Shown: positions 22,224 through 31,050, counted from the stretch's first letter. The stretch: DNA of 35,738 bases from an uncultured Prevotellaceae bacterium (GCA_902770195.1 CACXSA010000046.1:1-35738); one strand, 5' to 3'. The notes: generated from the letters alone by a model not told the origin. Numbers and translations: made by a program.

Positions 22224-23150
22224 ATGCACTATTTAGGTGAAATAATCTCTATAGGCGTGGCTTTCTCATGGACAGCCACCGCCTTGCTTTCTGAGTTTGG
22301 CAGCAAGCGCATGGGCAATCTGGTACTGAACGTCCTGCGCATGATGTTAGCACTGATGTTTGCCCTAATTATGTTTTGGGTAGTAACTGGTTCTCCGTTG
22401 CCCCTCAGTGGCTCGATGGAAGCCTATGGGTGGATGCTCCTCTCGGGACTGGTCGGTTATGTGATTGGCGACTATTGCCTTTTTCAATGCTATATCATTA
22501 TCGGCTCGCGTTTCGGTCAGCTCTTCATGACGTTAGCTCCCCTGGCTGCTGCCTTTACCGCATGGATTTCCCTAGGAGAGCAGATGACAGCGATGAGCAT
22601 ACTCGCCATGCTGATCACCTTGGTAGGTATAGCCATCTCGGTATTAGGGCGCGGCGAGCATCATAGAGTGTCACTGAAACTTCCTCTTAACGGGGTGCTT
22701 TTTGCCATTGGGGCCGCCATCTGTCAGGGTGTGGGTTTGGTACTCAGCAAGATAGGCATGAACTATTACGAGGCAAGCATGGATGGGCAACAGGCTGCAT
22801 GGCTGTTGCCGTTCTCTGCCAATTTCTTCCGCTGCATTGCCGGACTGATAGGTTTCACTTTATTATTATATTTTAGGGAAGGACTGCATCCCTTGCGTGA
22901 AGCCTTACACGACAAGGTGGATATAACTGCGGCAGCCACGACAACAATTTTCGGTCCTTTCGTAGGGGTAGGTTTCTCCTTGATGGCTGTTCAATATACG
23001 GGAGCAGGCATTGCCAGTACGCTGATGGCGCTCACACCTATTATTATTATTCTACCCTCCTATTGGCTCTTCCACCAGCCCATTACTCTCAAGGGTGTCA
23101 TAGGTGCTCTCATCAGTGTTGTCGGCGTATCCCTCTTTTTCCTCTCCTGA
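22224..23150 (+). CDS. EamA/DMT family transporter
   Basis: A 308-residue inner-membrane protein with about ten hydrophobic segments in two EamA repeats (first ending 'ITLVGIAISVLGRG', second ending 'LISVVGVSLFFLS'). The ATG at 22224 is chosen; a GTG at 22221 directly after the previous stop would add one residue. It moves a small metabolite; the substrate is unknown. Position after the cupin and pectate lyase genes allows a role in sugar-acid export or import, but that is a guess. Its last 99 bases overlap the helicase gene on the other strand. Confidence 0.9.
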   Translation: MHYLGEIISIGVAFSWTATALLSEFGSKRMGNLVLNVLRMMLALMFALIMFWVVTGSPLPLSGSMEAYGWMLLSGLVGYVIGDYCLFQCYIIIGSRFGQLFMTLAPLAAAFTAWISLGEQMTAMSILAMLITLVGIAISVLGRGEHHRVSLKLPLNGVLFAIGAAICQGVGLVLSKIGMNYYEASMDGQQAAWLLPFSANFFRCIAGLIGFTLLLYFREGLHPLREALHDKVDITAAATTTIFGPFVGVGFSLMAVQYTGAGIASTLMALTPIIIILPSYWLFHQPITLKGVIGALISVVGVSLFFLS

Positions 23151-25100
23151 CAATAGCTCTTCCTCTCCTGACAGTCCTTTGATATATCGCCATAGCTGTC
23201 GATAGAAGGTATGCCGCGTCATGGTCTTCTGATTACCGATTATGATGAGTTTCATTCGGGCGCGAGTGATGGCTACATTCATGCGGCGCAAGTCGCGGAG
23301 AAAACCTATCTGTCCTTCGTCGTTACTACGCACCATCGAGATGACGATGACATCACGTTCCTGACCCTGAAAGCCATCCACGGTATTGATGCTGATAAGG
23401 CGACGGAACGGTTTGAAATATTCTCTTTTCATCAGCAACCGCCGTAGGTATTGCACCTGTGCACGGTAGGGCGATATGATTCCCACGTCGATGCGCTCAT
23501 CCAGCAAACGCTGTTTTCCGATGCGCTCAAAATAATGCTGAACAGTATCGAGGGTCAACTCTGCCTCCGCCTTGTTGATACGCCCAAATGACTCGCCGAC
23601 GAATTGTTCGTGGAAGTCTGTAATTTCCGTATCCTCCGTATTCTCCGTATTTCCTGTATTTCCCGAATCCCCGGTATTTCCCGAATCCCCGGTATTCACC
23701 CACTCTATCGGGATGTCCAAGTCCAGTATGCTCCGGTATTTCACCTCGGGAGCACTTTCCACCTGTCCGCCATAGAAATAATTGCTGGAGAAACGCATGA
23801 TGTCATCGTTCATGCGGTATTGTATCTTCAGCAGGGTGACCGCCTCGGGGTGCACCTCCACGATACGCTCCATGAGTGTCTTGCCCAGTCCTGCCTTCAG
23901 CGCGGCAATGCTCTTGACGGTAGGAGGAAGCTGGCAATGGTCACCGGCAAGGATTACACGACTGACACGGCGCATGGGAATCCAACAGGCGGCTTCCAGG
24001 GCTTGCGCTGCCTCGTCGATGAACAGCGTACCGAACTTCTGACCATCCAACAGGCGGTTGGCTGAACCTACAAGGGTAGAAGCAATAACGCGCGCTTCAC
24101 CGAACAGGTCGCTGTTGATGCGAATCTCTAATTCCGTGGCACGACTCCTTAGGCTCTCCAACTTCTGGTGGTACTTTTCATCTCCCCTTTTACGATGAGC
24201 TCGCAGGTCACGGAGAGCTTTTCGGATAGCCCATAGCTGGGGATAGTCGGGGTGAGCCTCAAAGCGCCGCTCATAGGTAAACGACAGCATCTTGTCGTTG
24301 ACTCTAGTAGGATTGCCAAGGCGCAACACGTTGATACCTCTGTCAACGAGTTTTTCAGAAATCCAGTCAACAGCCATATTGCTTTGTGCGCACACCAGCA
24401 CCTGATTCTCGCGCATCAGCGTTTCGCGGATAGCCTCCACCAGGGTTGTTGTTTTTCCCGTTCCAGGAGGACCGTGTACGATAGCCACATCCTTGGCACG
24501 AAGCACTTTGTTCACGGCTTCTTCCTGCGTGCGGTTCAGATACGGGAAGTGCATGGAAGGAAAGACAAACGTCTCCGGTTTCTGTCGCGAATAGAAAAGG
24601 TCGCGGAGGTAACCCAGTCTGCCCTTTCCCTTAATGGCTCGGTCAAGAGCCTCCATCATCAGTCGGTAAGAGGTCTCGTCGAAGGAGAGTTGCACACCCA
24701 GGTTTTGGGCATTCTGCAAATCGAGGATGTTCGCATTGTCCGGCACGGTAACCACCATTCGGTCACCATCTGCATAGCTTACCGTTGCTGTAAAGCGGAA
24801 ATAGGAAATCTTGGAATGGTCTGTGTTAACGGAGAAGAACTGGACTGGTCTGCCAAACTCAAAGCAGTGCTCTATGTCTGTATCCGTGTTGCGTACCACT
24901 TCAATGGCCAATTGGTTCAGCGAGTTGTAATAGCTCTTGCTTACCTTCACGGGCCACCAGGCATCACCACGCTTTACTTTCCGCTCAATGCCCACCTGTT
25001 CGGTTTGCTGACGGAAAGCCTCCTTTTCAGAATTATACTCCAGCTGCAACAGAAGGCGTTGCTGCTGGAGTGCTTGAATGGGTGATACCTGTAAATCCAT
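23052..25100 (-). CDS. Superfamily 1 DNA/RNA helicase (IGHMBP2/Dna2-like)
   Basis: A 682-residue SF1B-type helicase. Walker A GPPGTGKTT (210-218), Walker B 'FIDEAAQALEA' (360-370), motif III 'LAGDHCQLPPT', motif IV region 'IQYRMND', motif V 'INTVDGFQGQERDVI' and motif VI 'MNVAITRAR' are in order. It unwinds nucleic acid in the cytoplasm; the role is unknown. Residues about 469-493 are an Asn-Thr-Gly/Glu tandem repeat between motifs IV and V, encoded by a 9-bp repeat. The last 33 residues or so (650-682) are encoded opposite the end of the EamA gene and lie after the normal end of the fold, so the tail may be a read-out extension. It begins 11 bases after the kinase-like gene. Confidence 0.92.
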   Translation of the reverse strand: MDLQVSPIQALQQQRLLLQLEYNSEKEAFRQQTEQVGIERKVKRGDAWWPVKVSKSYYNSLNQLAIEVVRNTDTDIEHCFEFGRPVQFFSVNTDHSKISYFRFTATVSYADGDRMVVTVPDNANILDLQNAQNLGVQLSFDETSYRLMMEALDRAIKGKGRLGYLRDLFYSRQKPETFVFPSMHFPYLNRTQEEAVNKVLRAKDVAIVHGPPGTGKTTTLVEAIRETLMRENQVLVCAQSNMAVDWISEKLVDRGINVLRLGNPTRVNDKMLSFTYERRFEAHPDYPQLWAIRKALRDLRAHRKRGDEKYHQKLESLRSRATELEIRINSDLFGEARVIASTLVGSANRLLDGQKFGTLFIDEAAQALEAACWIPMRRVSRVILAGDHCQLPPTVKSIAALKAGLGKTLMERIVEVHPEAVTLLKIQYRMNDDIMRFSSNYFYGGQVESAPEVKYRSILDLDIPIEWVNTGDSGNTGDSGNTGNTENTEDTEITDFHEQFVGESFGRINKAEAELTLDTVQHYFERIGKQRLLDERIDVGIISPYRAQVQYLRRLLMKREYFKPFRRLISINTVDGFQGQERDVIVISMVRSNDEGQIGFLRDLRRMNVAITRARMKLIIIGNQKTMTRHTFYRQLWRYIKGLSGEEELLSGEEKEGYADNTDESTYDTLESNGLVEEPIGG
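23622..23697 (-). repeat. 9-bp tandem repeat inside the helicase gene
   Basis: On the minus strand, units such as AATACCGGG/GATTCGGG alternate, then AATACGGAG and GATACGGAA, about eight in all. The product is NTGDSG-NTGDSG-NTG-NTE-NTE-DTE. No core helicase motif is interrupted. Confidence 0.85.
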
Positions 25101-25111
25101 CTTTGTAATGG

Positions 25112-25750
25112 TTATCCTATGTATTTCAGAATAATCTCCAGGGCTTCTTCCTCAGTATGCCCGTCCATCGTGATTACCAGATCGTAGTTACGGGTGTCGT
25201 ATCTTGATGTACCCGTATATTCTTTGACGTAGTTCTCGCGCCCTTTATCTACCTGTTCGATAATCTCACGGGCTTCCTCTGGTGTGATGTCACGTTTACT
25301 CAGCAGCCTGTCAATGCGGTACTGCATGGAAGCTTGGATGAGGATGCTCAGATGATTGGGATGGTCGCGGAACACGTGGAAACCGCTACGTCCCGCAATG
25401 ATGCAAGAGCCATCCTCCGCCATTCCCTTCAGTATCTCCGTCTCCGTCTCGAAGATGTCGTCAGTAAACAGGAAGTCCGGCATCGCACCCATATTCCCAA
25501 CATACTGCGGTGTCACGTAGTTAGGCATAATCATCATGCTACGCTTGAAGTCAGCCCACCAGTTGTGCTGCTGCCCCTTCAGTCGCTCTATTTCCTCCAC
25601 AGTCAGTTTGTACTGATCTGTCAACTGTTGGATAAGCGCCTTGTCATAGAAAGGTACTTGGAGTGCTTTACCCAGTTTTTCACCAATGGTTCTGCCTCCA
25701 GAACCTAATTCGCGATTAATGGTAATGACAAATTTCTCATTTTTTTTCAT
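25112..25750 (-). CDS. Cytidylate kinase-like family protein
   Basis: A 212-residue protein of the Bacteroidetes/Firmicutes cytidylate-kinase-like group. The P-loop is 'INRELGSGGRTIGEKLG' (10-26), followed by 'VPFYDKALI'. 'AGRSGFHVFRDHPNHLSILIQAS' and 'RDITPEEAREIIEQVDKGRENYVKEYTG' give the lid and NMP-binding regions. It is probably a nucleotide or small-molecule kinase; substrate unproven (the usual Cmk sequence is different). It sits between a pectate lyase and a helicase with 6- and 11-base gaps, which indicates cotranscription but gives no functional clue. Confidence 0.85.
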   Translation of the reverse strand: MKKNEKFVITINRELGSGGRTIGEKLGKALQVPFYDKALIQQLTDQYKLTVEEIERLKGQQHNWWADFKRSMMIMPNYVTPQYVGNMGAMPDFLFTDDIFETETEILKGMAEDGSCIIAGRSGFHVFRDHPNHLSILIQASMQYRIDRLLSKRDITPEEAREIIEQVDKGRENYVKEYTGTSRYDTRNYDLVITMDGHTEEEALEIILKYIG

Positions 25751-25756
25751 ACTGAT

Positions 25757-27841
25757 CTATTTTAAAATATATTTGCGTCCGTTCTGAATATACAGTCCTT
25801 TGGCAGCCTTTAGGATACGGCGACCTTGCAAGTCGAAGATGGGTGCATTCTTATCTGTGCCTTCTTTCACATTGACAATCTCATAGATGCCAGTGGTGCC
25901 ATCGCTATAAGCGAAATGGAAAATGCGTTCCAAACTGATTCCTTCTTCCGTAGCCTTTACCTTCACTGTGAATAGCTTGTTTGCAGCGGGAGAAGGTGTA
26001 ACAGTCATGACTCCATTGTTTTCTGTAGCAGAAACACCTTCGGCAGATGTAATAGCATAGGCTGGGGACGAATATCCAGCAAAGTAGTCTTTGAGTGTTA
26101 TCTGTTTCTCACCTTCAATGATGAAGTTAGGCACAGCTATCCAGTTGAGGAATTCTTCCAGATCGGTATAGTAGTCACCATCTCGGTCATCATTGTTGTT
26201 GGCGGCATTGGGATTGGTTCCTGTTAGTTCCTCAAACCAATTGGGAATACCATCTTGGTCTGTGTCCCAGTTGGAATCCCGCTGAGCATTGACAATGCCC
26301 AGTTTCACCAGGTCAAAGCCTTCGCAGCCAGCATCCTCTTCGGAGTCGATAAGGCCAGGTCTTCCGCTACGGCTACCCTTGGTACTTGTCGTTCCTGCTA
26401 TTGTCTCACTGACCATACGCTGGTCATGCAGGTCGAAGAACGGTTGTGTACAGCCAACGTCTGAGAGTACATTCTTGAAGGCTGCTTGTGCTGTCTCCAT
26501 ATTACCCTCTGGGTTCATGAAACTGAAAGGAACAGTAGGTAGTGGGTCCCAGTCAACGACCTGTCCTCCTGAAGTGCTGTATTTGTAGGTGGTTCCTTTT
26601 TTGTCTTCTGTCAGTGCTCCATTATTCTTCTCCTGACGTATATTTCCATGCACATAAACACTTTGTGTGCCAGAGCCTGTTCCTTCCAGTTGCAGGTTCA
26701 TGAGTGTCGAGGTGCTGTTGGCCCCCATTTTGTAGAAGTTATTGCAGAAGTTCATTTCATGAGTTCCGCCGTCCGTGGCTCTACCACCCCAATTATATAC
26801 TACATTATTGTAAATGTCATGATGACCGTCATAGCTTCCTTTGCCATCCAGTCCGCCGGAGATACTCCAGTTGCGTCCCTCGCAGTGAGCCAATAGGTTG
26901 TGGTGATAAGTACCAGGCTGTCCTCCCATCTCTCCACCACCAATGGTAGCGGCGTAGCCGTGCTTGTCGCCTACACCGTAGTTCGGATGACCTGCTTGGT
27001 TCAGTGCCTCACTGATAAGCGTATGCTGTAAGGTCAGTCCCTTGCCATTTCGACTTGAGAACGCTTCGTCGATGGTCCATGAGATGGAGCAGTGGTCCAT
27101 GATAGCATGATCGTTGCCTGCCATGCCCATTCCGTCGAGTCCGCTGAGTGTAGTCTCTTCAGAAGTCCCGGCCTCATCGCCATACGAGTAATCGTTCTTC
27201 CCGCCAGGAATCAGGTTGTTGACTAACTTCTTATGTCCCAATCGCATGCGGAGGAAACGGGTGATGCCATCGGAAGCCATACCAAAAGGACAGGTACGCA
27301 GCATAACACCATTGCCTGGAGCTGTCTGACCAGCTATGGTGACAAATTTGTCAGCACAGGTCAGGCGACTCTTCAACGAGATGACACCAGCCACGTCAAA
27401 CACGATGGTACGCGGTCCGCTGACCTTTTTAATGCCATAGCGGAAAGAGCCTTCTATTGGATTTATATCGTCACCGTTGTCTTCTAGATTCGTCACATGA
27501 TATACCACTCCGCCACGTCCGCCAATGGCATAACGTCCATACCCTTCTGCCCCCGGGAATGCCAAGCGGGCGGGTTGAAAAGCCATCACTTTTCCTTGAT
27601 GGAAAATTCCGTTTACTTGTTCATCCACTCGCCACCAATAGCGTACTAGTGGTGAGAAGCCTGCCACGACATATTGCGGCTCGCTGCCTTCATACTGGAC
27701 TGTCGTAGCCTCGGCAACAGTTGTAGAGTCGGTACCATATATCAGTCGATGGGCAGTAGCTCCTTCGGCTGGAATCCAACTGAAAGCCACACTGCCTAAG
27801 TCAAGGAATGGGATCCATGATACCGTAGGGATTGGTGTCAA
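25757..27841 (-). CDS. Pectate lyase, PL1-like, main part of a split gene
   Basis: A 694-residue protein without a signal peptide. After an FN3-like segment (residues about 10-85, '...YVVAGFSPLVRYWWRVDEQ'), a right-handed beta-helix starts: 'FPGAEGYGRYAIGGRGGVVYHVTNLEDNG', 'GPRTIVFDVAGVI', 'DHAIMDHCSISWTIDEAFS', 'HHDIYNNVVYNWGGRATDGG', all as in PL1-type lyases. A calcium-binding 'DTDQDGIPNWFEELTGTNP' block follows, and the C-terminus has the 'DLQGRR...GLYIQNGRKYILK' tail of exported Prevotella-type proteins. The missing signal peptide is supplied by the gene upstream, whose 3' end overlaps this start by 41 bases in another frame. The two most likely form one secreted enzyme split by a frameshift. 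Confidence 0.85.
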   Translation of the reverse strand: MTPIPTVSWIPFLDLGSVAFSWIPAEGATAHRLIYGTDSTTVAEATTVQYEGSEPQYVVAGFSPLVRYWWRVDEQVNGIFHQGKVMAFQPARLAFPGAEGYGRYAIGGRGGVVYHVTNLEDNGDDINPIEGSFRYGIKKVSGPRTIVFDVAGVISLKSRLTCADKFVTIAGQTAPGNGVMLRTCPFGMASDGITRFLRMRLGHKKLVNNLIPGGKNDYSYGDEAGTSEETTLSGLDGMGMAGNDHAIMDHCSISWTIDEAFSSRNGKGLTLQHTLISEALNQAGHPNYGVGDKHGYAATIGGGEMGGQPGTYHHNLLAHCEGRNWSISGGLDGKGSYDGHHDIYNNVVYNWGGRATDGGTHEMNFCNNFYKMGANSTSTLMNLQLEGTGSGTQSVYVHGNIRQEKNNGALTEDKKGTTYKYSTSGGQVVDWDPLPTVPFSFMNPEGNMETAQAAFKNVLSDVGCTQPFFDLHDQRMVSETIAGTTSTKGSRSGRPGLIDSEEDAGCEGFDLVKLGIVNAQRDSNWDTDQDGIPNWFEELTGTNPNAANNNDDRDGDYYTDLEEFLNWIAVPNFIIEGEKQITLKDYFAGYSSPAYAITSAEGVSATENNGVMTVTPSPAANKLFTVKVKATEEGISLERIFHFAYSDGTTGIYEIVNVKEGTDKNAPIFDLQGRRILKAAKGLYIQNGRKYILK

Positions 27842-28460
27842 ATTCCAATCCGTTAAGCATGATGCTGGTGCGGCTATATGTCTTTCCTTTCTCAGGAACG
27901 CATGTGTATTGGATGACTACCGGCTGTCCTTCCGTAACCGTAAACTCTACATAGGAAAAACCGCATTCCGAGTTTTTTTTCGCCCCCGAAGAGTGCTTTA
28001 CCCCGGTTACCTGTACTGTACCGTTAACACTCACCTGAACGTCAGGATGTGTCTGTCCGGCGTCAGTATCATTATGATAGGCTATCACGGAATGCTTGCC
28101 CGCTGTCATACCTTCTATGGTCAGCGTAATAGCGGTTTTTCCAGAAGTAATCCATTGGTAGTTACCTCCTTCTAAGTGACAGGCGAAAACACCGTCTCCC
28201 AATAACTTGCTGTTTTGCTGGACGATGTTCTTGCTCCAGTTTGAAGCGAGTGCAGTGGCTCCTTCCGAGGGCACTATGGTTAATGTCATGCCGTTTTCCA
28301 GTGTCTTGGAGTCGCTGGTTACTCGTCCGATGGGCCAGGCGATATAGTTGGGTTCGGTTACTTCAGAAGATTGTCTTCCTGAGAAATCAAAGTCAATTCT
28401 CTGTGCCATCACCATCGCAGTAAGGCACATCATTAAAGCGGTTGAAATTACCTTTTTCAT
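27801..28460 (-). CDS. N-terminal signal peptide and CBM-like part of the split pectate lyase
   Basis: A 219-residue open frame with a clear signal peptide ('MKKVISTALMMCLTAMVMAQ') and a beta-rich domain ('RIDFDFSGRQSSEVTEPNYIAWPIGRV ... SVIAYHNDTDAGQTHPDVQVSVNG ... SIMLNGLEFDTNP') like the accessory jelly-roll found before carbohydrate esterases and lyases. ATG at 28460 is chosen; an in-frame ATG at 28490 lies in a Lys/Asn-rich leader. At 'LEFDTNP' the next frame takes over with '...PTVSWIPFLDLG', as if one protein continued, and this frame stops at 27801. A shift by one base near 27835 would join them. No promoter is clear. Confidence 0.8.
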   Translation of the reverse strand: MKKVISTALMMCLTAMVMAQRIDFDFSGRQSSEVTEPNYIAWPIGRVTSDSKTLENGMTLTIVPSEGATALASNWSKNIVQQNSKLLGDGVFACHLEGGNYQWITSGKTAITLTIEGMTAGKHSVIAYHNDTDAGQTHPDVQVSVNGTVQVTGVKHSSGAKKNSECGFSYVEFTVTEGQPVVIQYTCVPEKGKTYSRTSIMLNGLEFDTNPYGIMDPIP

Positions 28461-28544
28461 CTTGTTTAGTTTTAGTTTATTTATATACATAGACGAGAAT
28501 CAACCTTGTTTGTACCCAGATTCCTATGCCGCGTATTCTGTGTC

Positions 28545-29861
28545 TTACGACTTCTCCTTGCCCTTGAACGACTTCACCTTCATTCCCAGTTTGTCGGGCA
28601 TGATGGCATTCAGGAAGATACCCACAATGGCAGCAATGGCTAGTCCAGACAGATGGATGGGTCCCATCGCGATATCGTCGTTGGCACCATACTTCACACC
28701 GATGGCCAGTACCAGGATAAGTGCTGCTACAAACACGTTGCGCGAGCTCTTCAGGTCAACCTTCTCCTCCACCAGATTGCGCACACCTACCGCAGAAATC
28801 ATGCCATAGAGTATCAGGCTGACACCACCGATGGTAGCCGCAGGCATCAGTTGTATCAGACTGGCAAATTTGGGACAGAAAGCCAGTATGATGGCCAGGC
28901 AGGCGGCTATGCGTATTACCTTCGGGTCGAACACCTTGGTCAGGTTCAGCACACCCGTATTCTCGCCGTATGTCGTATTGGCAGGAGCACCAAAGACGGA
29001 GGCAACAGCTGTTGCAACACCATCACCCGTCAACGTGCGGTGCAGGCCGGGTTCAGCCAGAAAGTCCTTGCCAACGGTAGAGCTGATGGCAAACATATCG
29101 CCGATATGCTCCATAATCGTTGCAAAGGCTATAGGCATGACGGCCAGGATGGTGGACAGCATCAGCGATGTGTCGCCATGTTCAAACACTGCCCATACCG
29201 TGTGTTCCTTTTCTATCGGGAATCCTACCCATGCTGCTTCGCCCAACGGTGTAAAATCGACCTCACCCATGCAGGCGGCAATGACGTACGACACGATGAC
29301 GCCCAACAACACCGGGATAATCTTAATAATACCCTTGCCCCAGATGGACGATACTATCACGGTGATAATGGCAATGATAGCCAGCAACCAGTTGGTCTGA
29401 CAGTTGCTGATGGCAGAGCCCGACAGCACCAAACCGATGGCTATCACGATGGGACCTGTCACTACAGGTGGGAAAAAATGCAGTATCTTCTTAACGCCAA
29501 ACGACTTTATCAGGGCTGCCATGACGAAATACATCAGTCCGGCACAAGCCACACCCAGACAGGCATAGTCCAGTGCTAAAGTCTCGGAGAGTCCCTGTGC
29601 AACACCCATCTCCTTCACCGAGGCATAACCACCCAGGAAGGCAAACGATGAGCCCAGGAAAGCAGGCACATTCCATTTCGAGATGAAATGGAACAGCAGG
29701 GTTCCTATACCTGCAAACAGCAGGGTTACCGATACGTCCAGACCAGTCAGCAGTGGCACGAGCACCGTTGCTCCAAACATGGCAAACAGATGTTGCACAC
29801 CCAGTATCATCATGCGGGGCAGTCCTAGCTGGCGTGAGTCGTAAATAGCATTTTGTTCCAT
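28545..29861 (-). CDS. uraA: Uracil permease (NCS2 family)
   Basis: A 438-residue inner-membrane transporter with about 14 hydrophobic segments. 'QHLFAMFGATVLVPLLTGLD', 'GSSFAFLGGYASV', 'IMEHIGDMFAISSTVGKDFL' and 'APANTTYGENTGVLNLTKV' are the UraA-type NCS2 signatures; the glutamates in the last two line the nucleobase site. It imports uracil with protons. It has its own promoter (29912-29919) with a leader of about 45 bases. The pectate lyase pair lies downstream on the same strand, 84 bases after its stop, without a clear terminator between. Confidence 0.93.
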   Translation of the reverse strand: MEQNAIYDSRQLGLPRMMILGVQHLFAMFGATVLVPLLTGLDVSVTLLFAGIGTLLFHFISKWNVPAFLGSSFAFLGGYASVKEMGVAQGLSETLALDYACLGVACAGLMYFVMAALIKSFGVKKILHFFPPVVTGPIVIAIGLVLSGSAISNCQTNWLLAIIAIITVIVSSIWGKGIIKIIPVLLGVIVSYVIAACMGEVDFTPLGEAAWVGFPIEKEHTVWAVFEHGDTSLMLSTILAVMPIAFATIMEHIGDMFAISSTVGKDFLAEPGLHRTLTGDGVATAVASVFGAPANTTYGENTGVLNLTKVFDPKVIRIAACLAIILAFCPKFASLIQLMPAATIGGVSLILYGMISAVGVRNLVEEKVDLKSSRNVFVAALILVLAIGVKYGANDDIAMGPIHLSGLAIAAIVGIFLNAIMPDKLGMKVKSFKGKEKS

Positions 29862-29911
29862 ATTTTCTTGTTTCTTTTATTATTTCTTTGTTGAACGGAG
29901 GTCATACGCTG

Positions 29912-29919
29912 CAAAGTTA
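29912..29919 (-). promoter_or_regulatory. -7 box of uraA
   Basis: TAACTTTG on the minus strand, about 50 bases before the ATG. The -33 element is poor (TTCG at the expected place). Confidence 0.65.
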
Positions 29920-30069
29920 CACATTATTATTCTAAGAAACGAACAATTCTCCCGTTTTTTAAAAAAGACTACGTTTAAAGACATTATACCGCCACAATAC
30001 CTACTTTTGATTAATCTGCTTTTGCAGGACTTTGCAGGTGTGCAGCGCATAAAACACCACATTTTAGGT

Positions 30070-30101
30070 ATTGCACACTTCGTCTTTTCTCTCTAATTTT
30101 G
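30070..30101 (+). promoter_or_regulatory. Promoter of DUF2023-flavodoxin operon
   Basis: ATTG at 30070-30073, 20 bases, TAATTTTG at 30094-30101. The ATG at 30125 follows after 23 bases. Confidence 0.75.
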
Positions 30102-30124
30102 CAAACGAAATTAAAACGATAAAA

Positions 30125-30502
30125 ATGAGAACAGCAAATCCCACAGCGCTTCAAGTGCTGATGAACCACATCTACGAACTGCATAAGGGCGTGCGCCACA
30201 TGGTATTGTTCACCTGTAACAAGAAATACAGTGAGCAGACTATCCGGCGACTGGAAAGCCAGGATATTCCATATCTGTTGCAACCTGCCGGACAGCAGAA
30301 CCTGAACGTGTATTTCGGTCGGCGCGAATGTCTGGAGGCTATCCGGCTCATCGTCACCCGTCCACTGAACGAACTCACGCCAGAGGAAGATTTTATACTC
30401 GGAGCGATGCTCGGCTACGACATCTGCGCACAGTGTGAACGGTATTGTAAACGTAAAAGCAGAAGTCAGGGCAAGTGCGACGAATGCATCAATCGTAATT
30501 AA
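30125..30502 (+). CDS. DUF2023 family protein
   Basis: A 125-residue protein starting [19 protein letters not shown]; an earlier in-frame ATG (30071) lies in the -33 region and is excluded. The core '[34 protein letters not shown]' and '[25 protein letters not shown]' match DUF2023, a family seen mainly in Bacteroidales next to flavodoxin. Four cysteines near the C-terminus (CAQCERYC...CDEC) could bind metal or an Fe-S cluster. The function is unknown. It is 21 bases upstream of the flavodoxin gene under one promoter, which suggests a shared redox or iron-limitation role. Confidence 0.85.
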   Translation: MRTANPTALQVLMNHIYELHKGVRHMVLFTCNKKYSEQTIRRLESQDIPYLLQPAGQQNLNVYFGRRECLEAIRLIVTRPLNELTPEEDFILGAMLGYDICAQCERYCKRKSRSQGKCDECINRN

Positions 30503-30523
30503 CCACATAAATATAGATAAGTA

Positions 30524-31018
30524 ATGAACGCAACAATTGTAATCTATGGTTCCTCGACGGGAACCTGCGAGGCCATTGCAGAGAAAATTGCCTCGAAACT
30601 GGGCTGCGAGGTCCTGAACGTACAGGACCTGACAGCCGACATCGTAGCAGCCAACCAAAACCTGATTCTCGGCACTTCGACGTGGGGCGCAGGAGAATTG
30701 CAGGATGACTGGTACGACGGTCTGAAAACCTTGCAAGGCACTGACCTCAATGGCAAGACCATCGCCCTGTTCGGCTGTGGCGACTGTTCAACCTACAGCG
30801 ACACCTTCGTGGGCGGCATGGGCGAACTCTACAATGGCATCAAGGACAGCGGTGCCAAGTTTATCGGTGCTGTAGAGACCGACGGATACACCTTCGATGA
30901 TTCCGAGGCTGTGATTGACGGAAAGTTTATCGGTCTGCCCCTTGACGACATCAACGAGGATGACAAGACCGACACCCGTATTGAGGCTTGGATAGCCACT
31001 ATCAATTCAGAACTTTAG
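30524..31018 (+). CDS. fldA: Flavodoxin
   Basis: A 164-residue long-chain flavodoxin. The FMN phosphate loop is 'YGSSTGTCEAIAEKI' (8-22); the flavin-stacking loops are at 'GTSTWGAGELQDDW' (W54 region) and 'GCGDCSTYSDTFVGGM'. It carries low-potential electrons and usually replaces ferredoxin under iron limitation. It shares a promoter with the DUF2023 gene and is followed by a strong hairpin at 31051-31082. Confidence 0.95.
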   Translation: MNATIVIYGSSTGTCEAIAEKIASKLGCEVLNVQDLTADIVAANQNLILGTSTWGAGELQDDWYDGLKTLQGTDLNGKTIALFGCGDCSTYSDTFVGGMGELYNGIKDSGAKFIGAVETDGYTFDDSEAVIDGKFIGLPLDDINEDDKTDTRIEAWIATINSEL

Positions 31019-31050
31019 CCAATTAAGCTATTATCATTTAAAATTAAGCA

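Noticed and set aside
28653-29579. 308-codon plus-strand frame opposite uraA
   Set aside because: His/Gln-rich antisense shadow of a clear membrane transporter.
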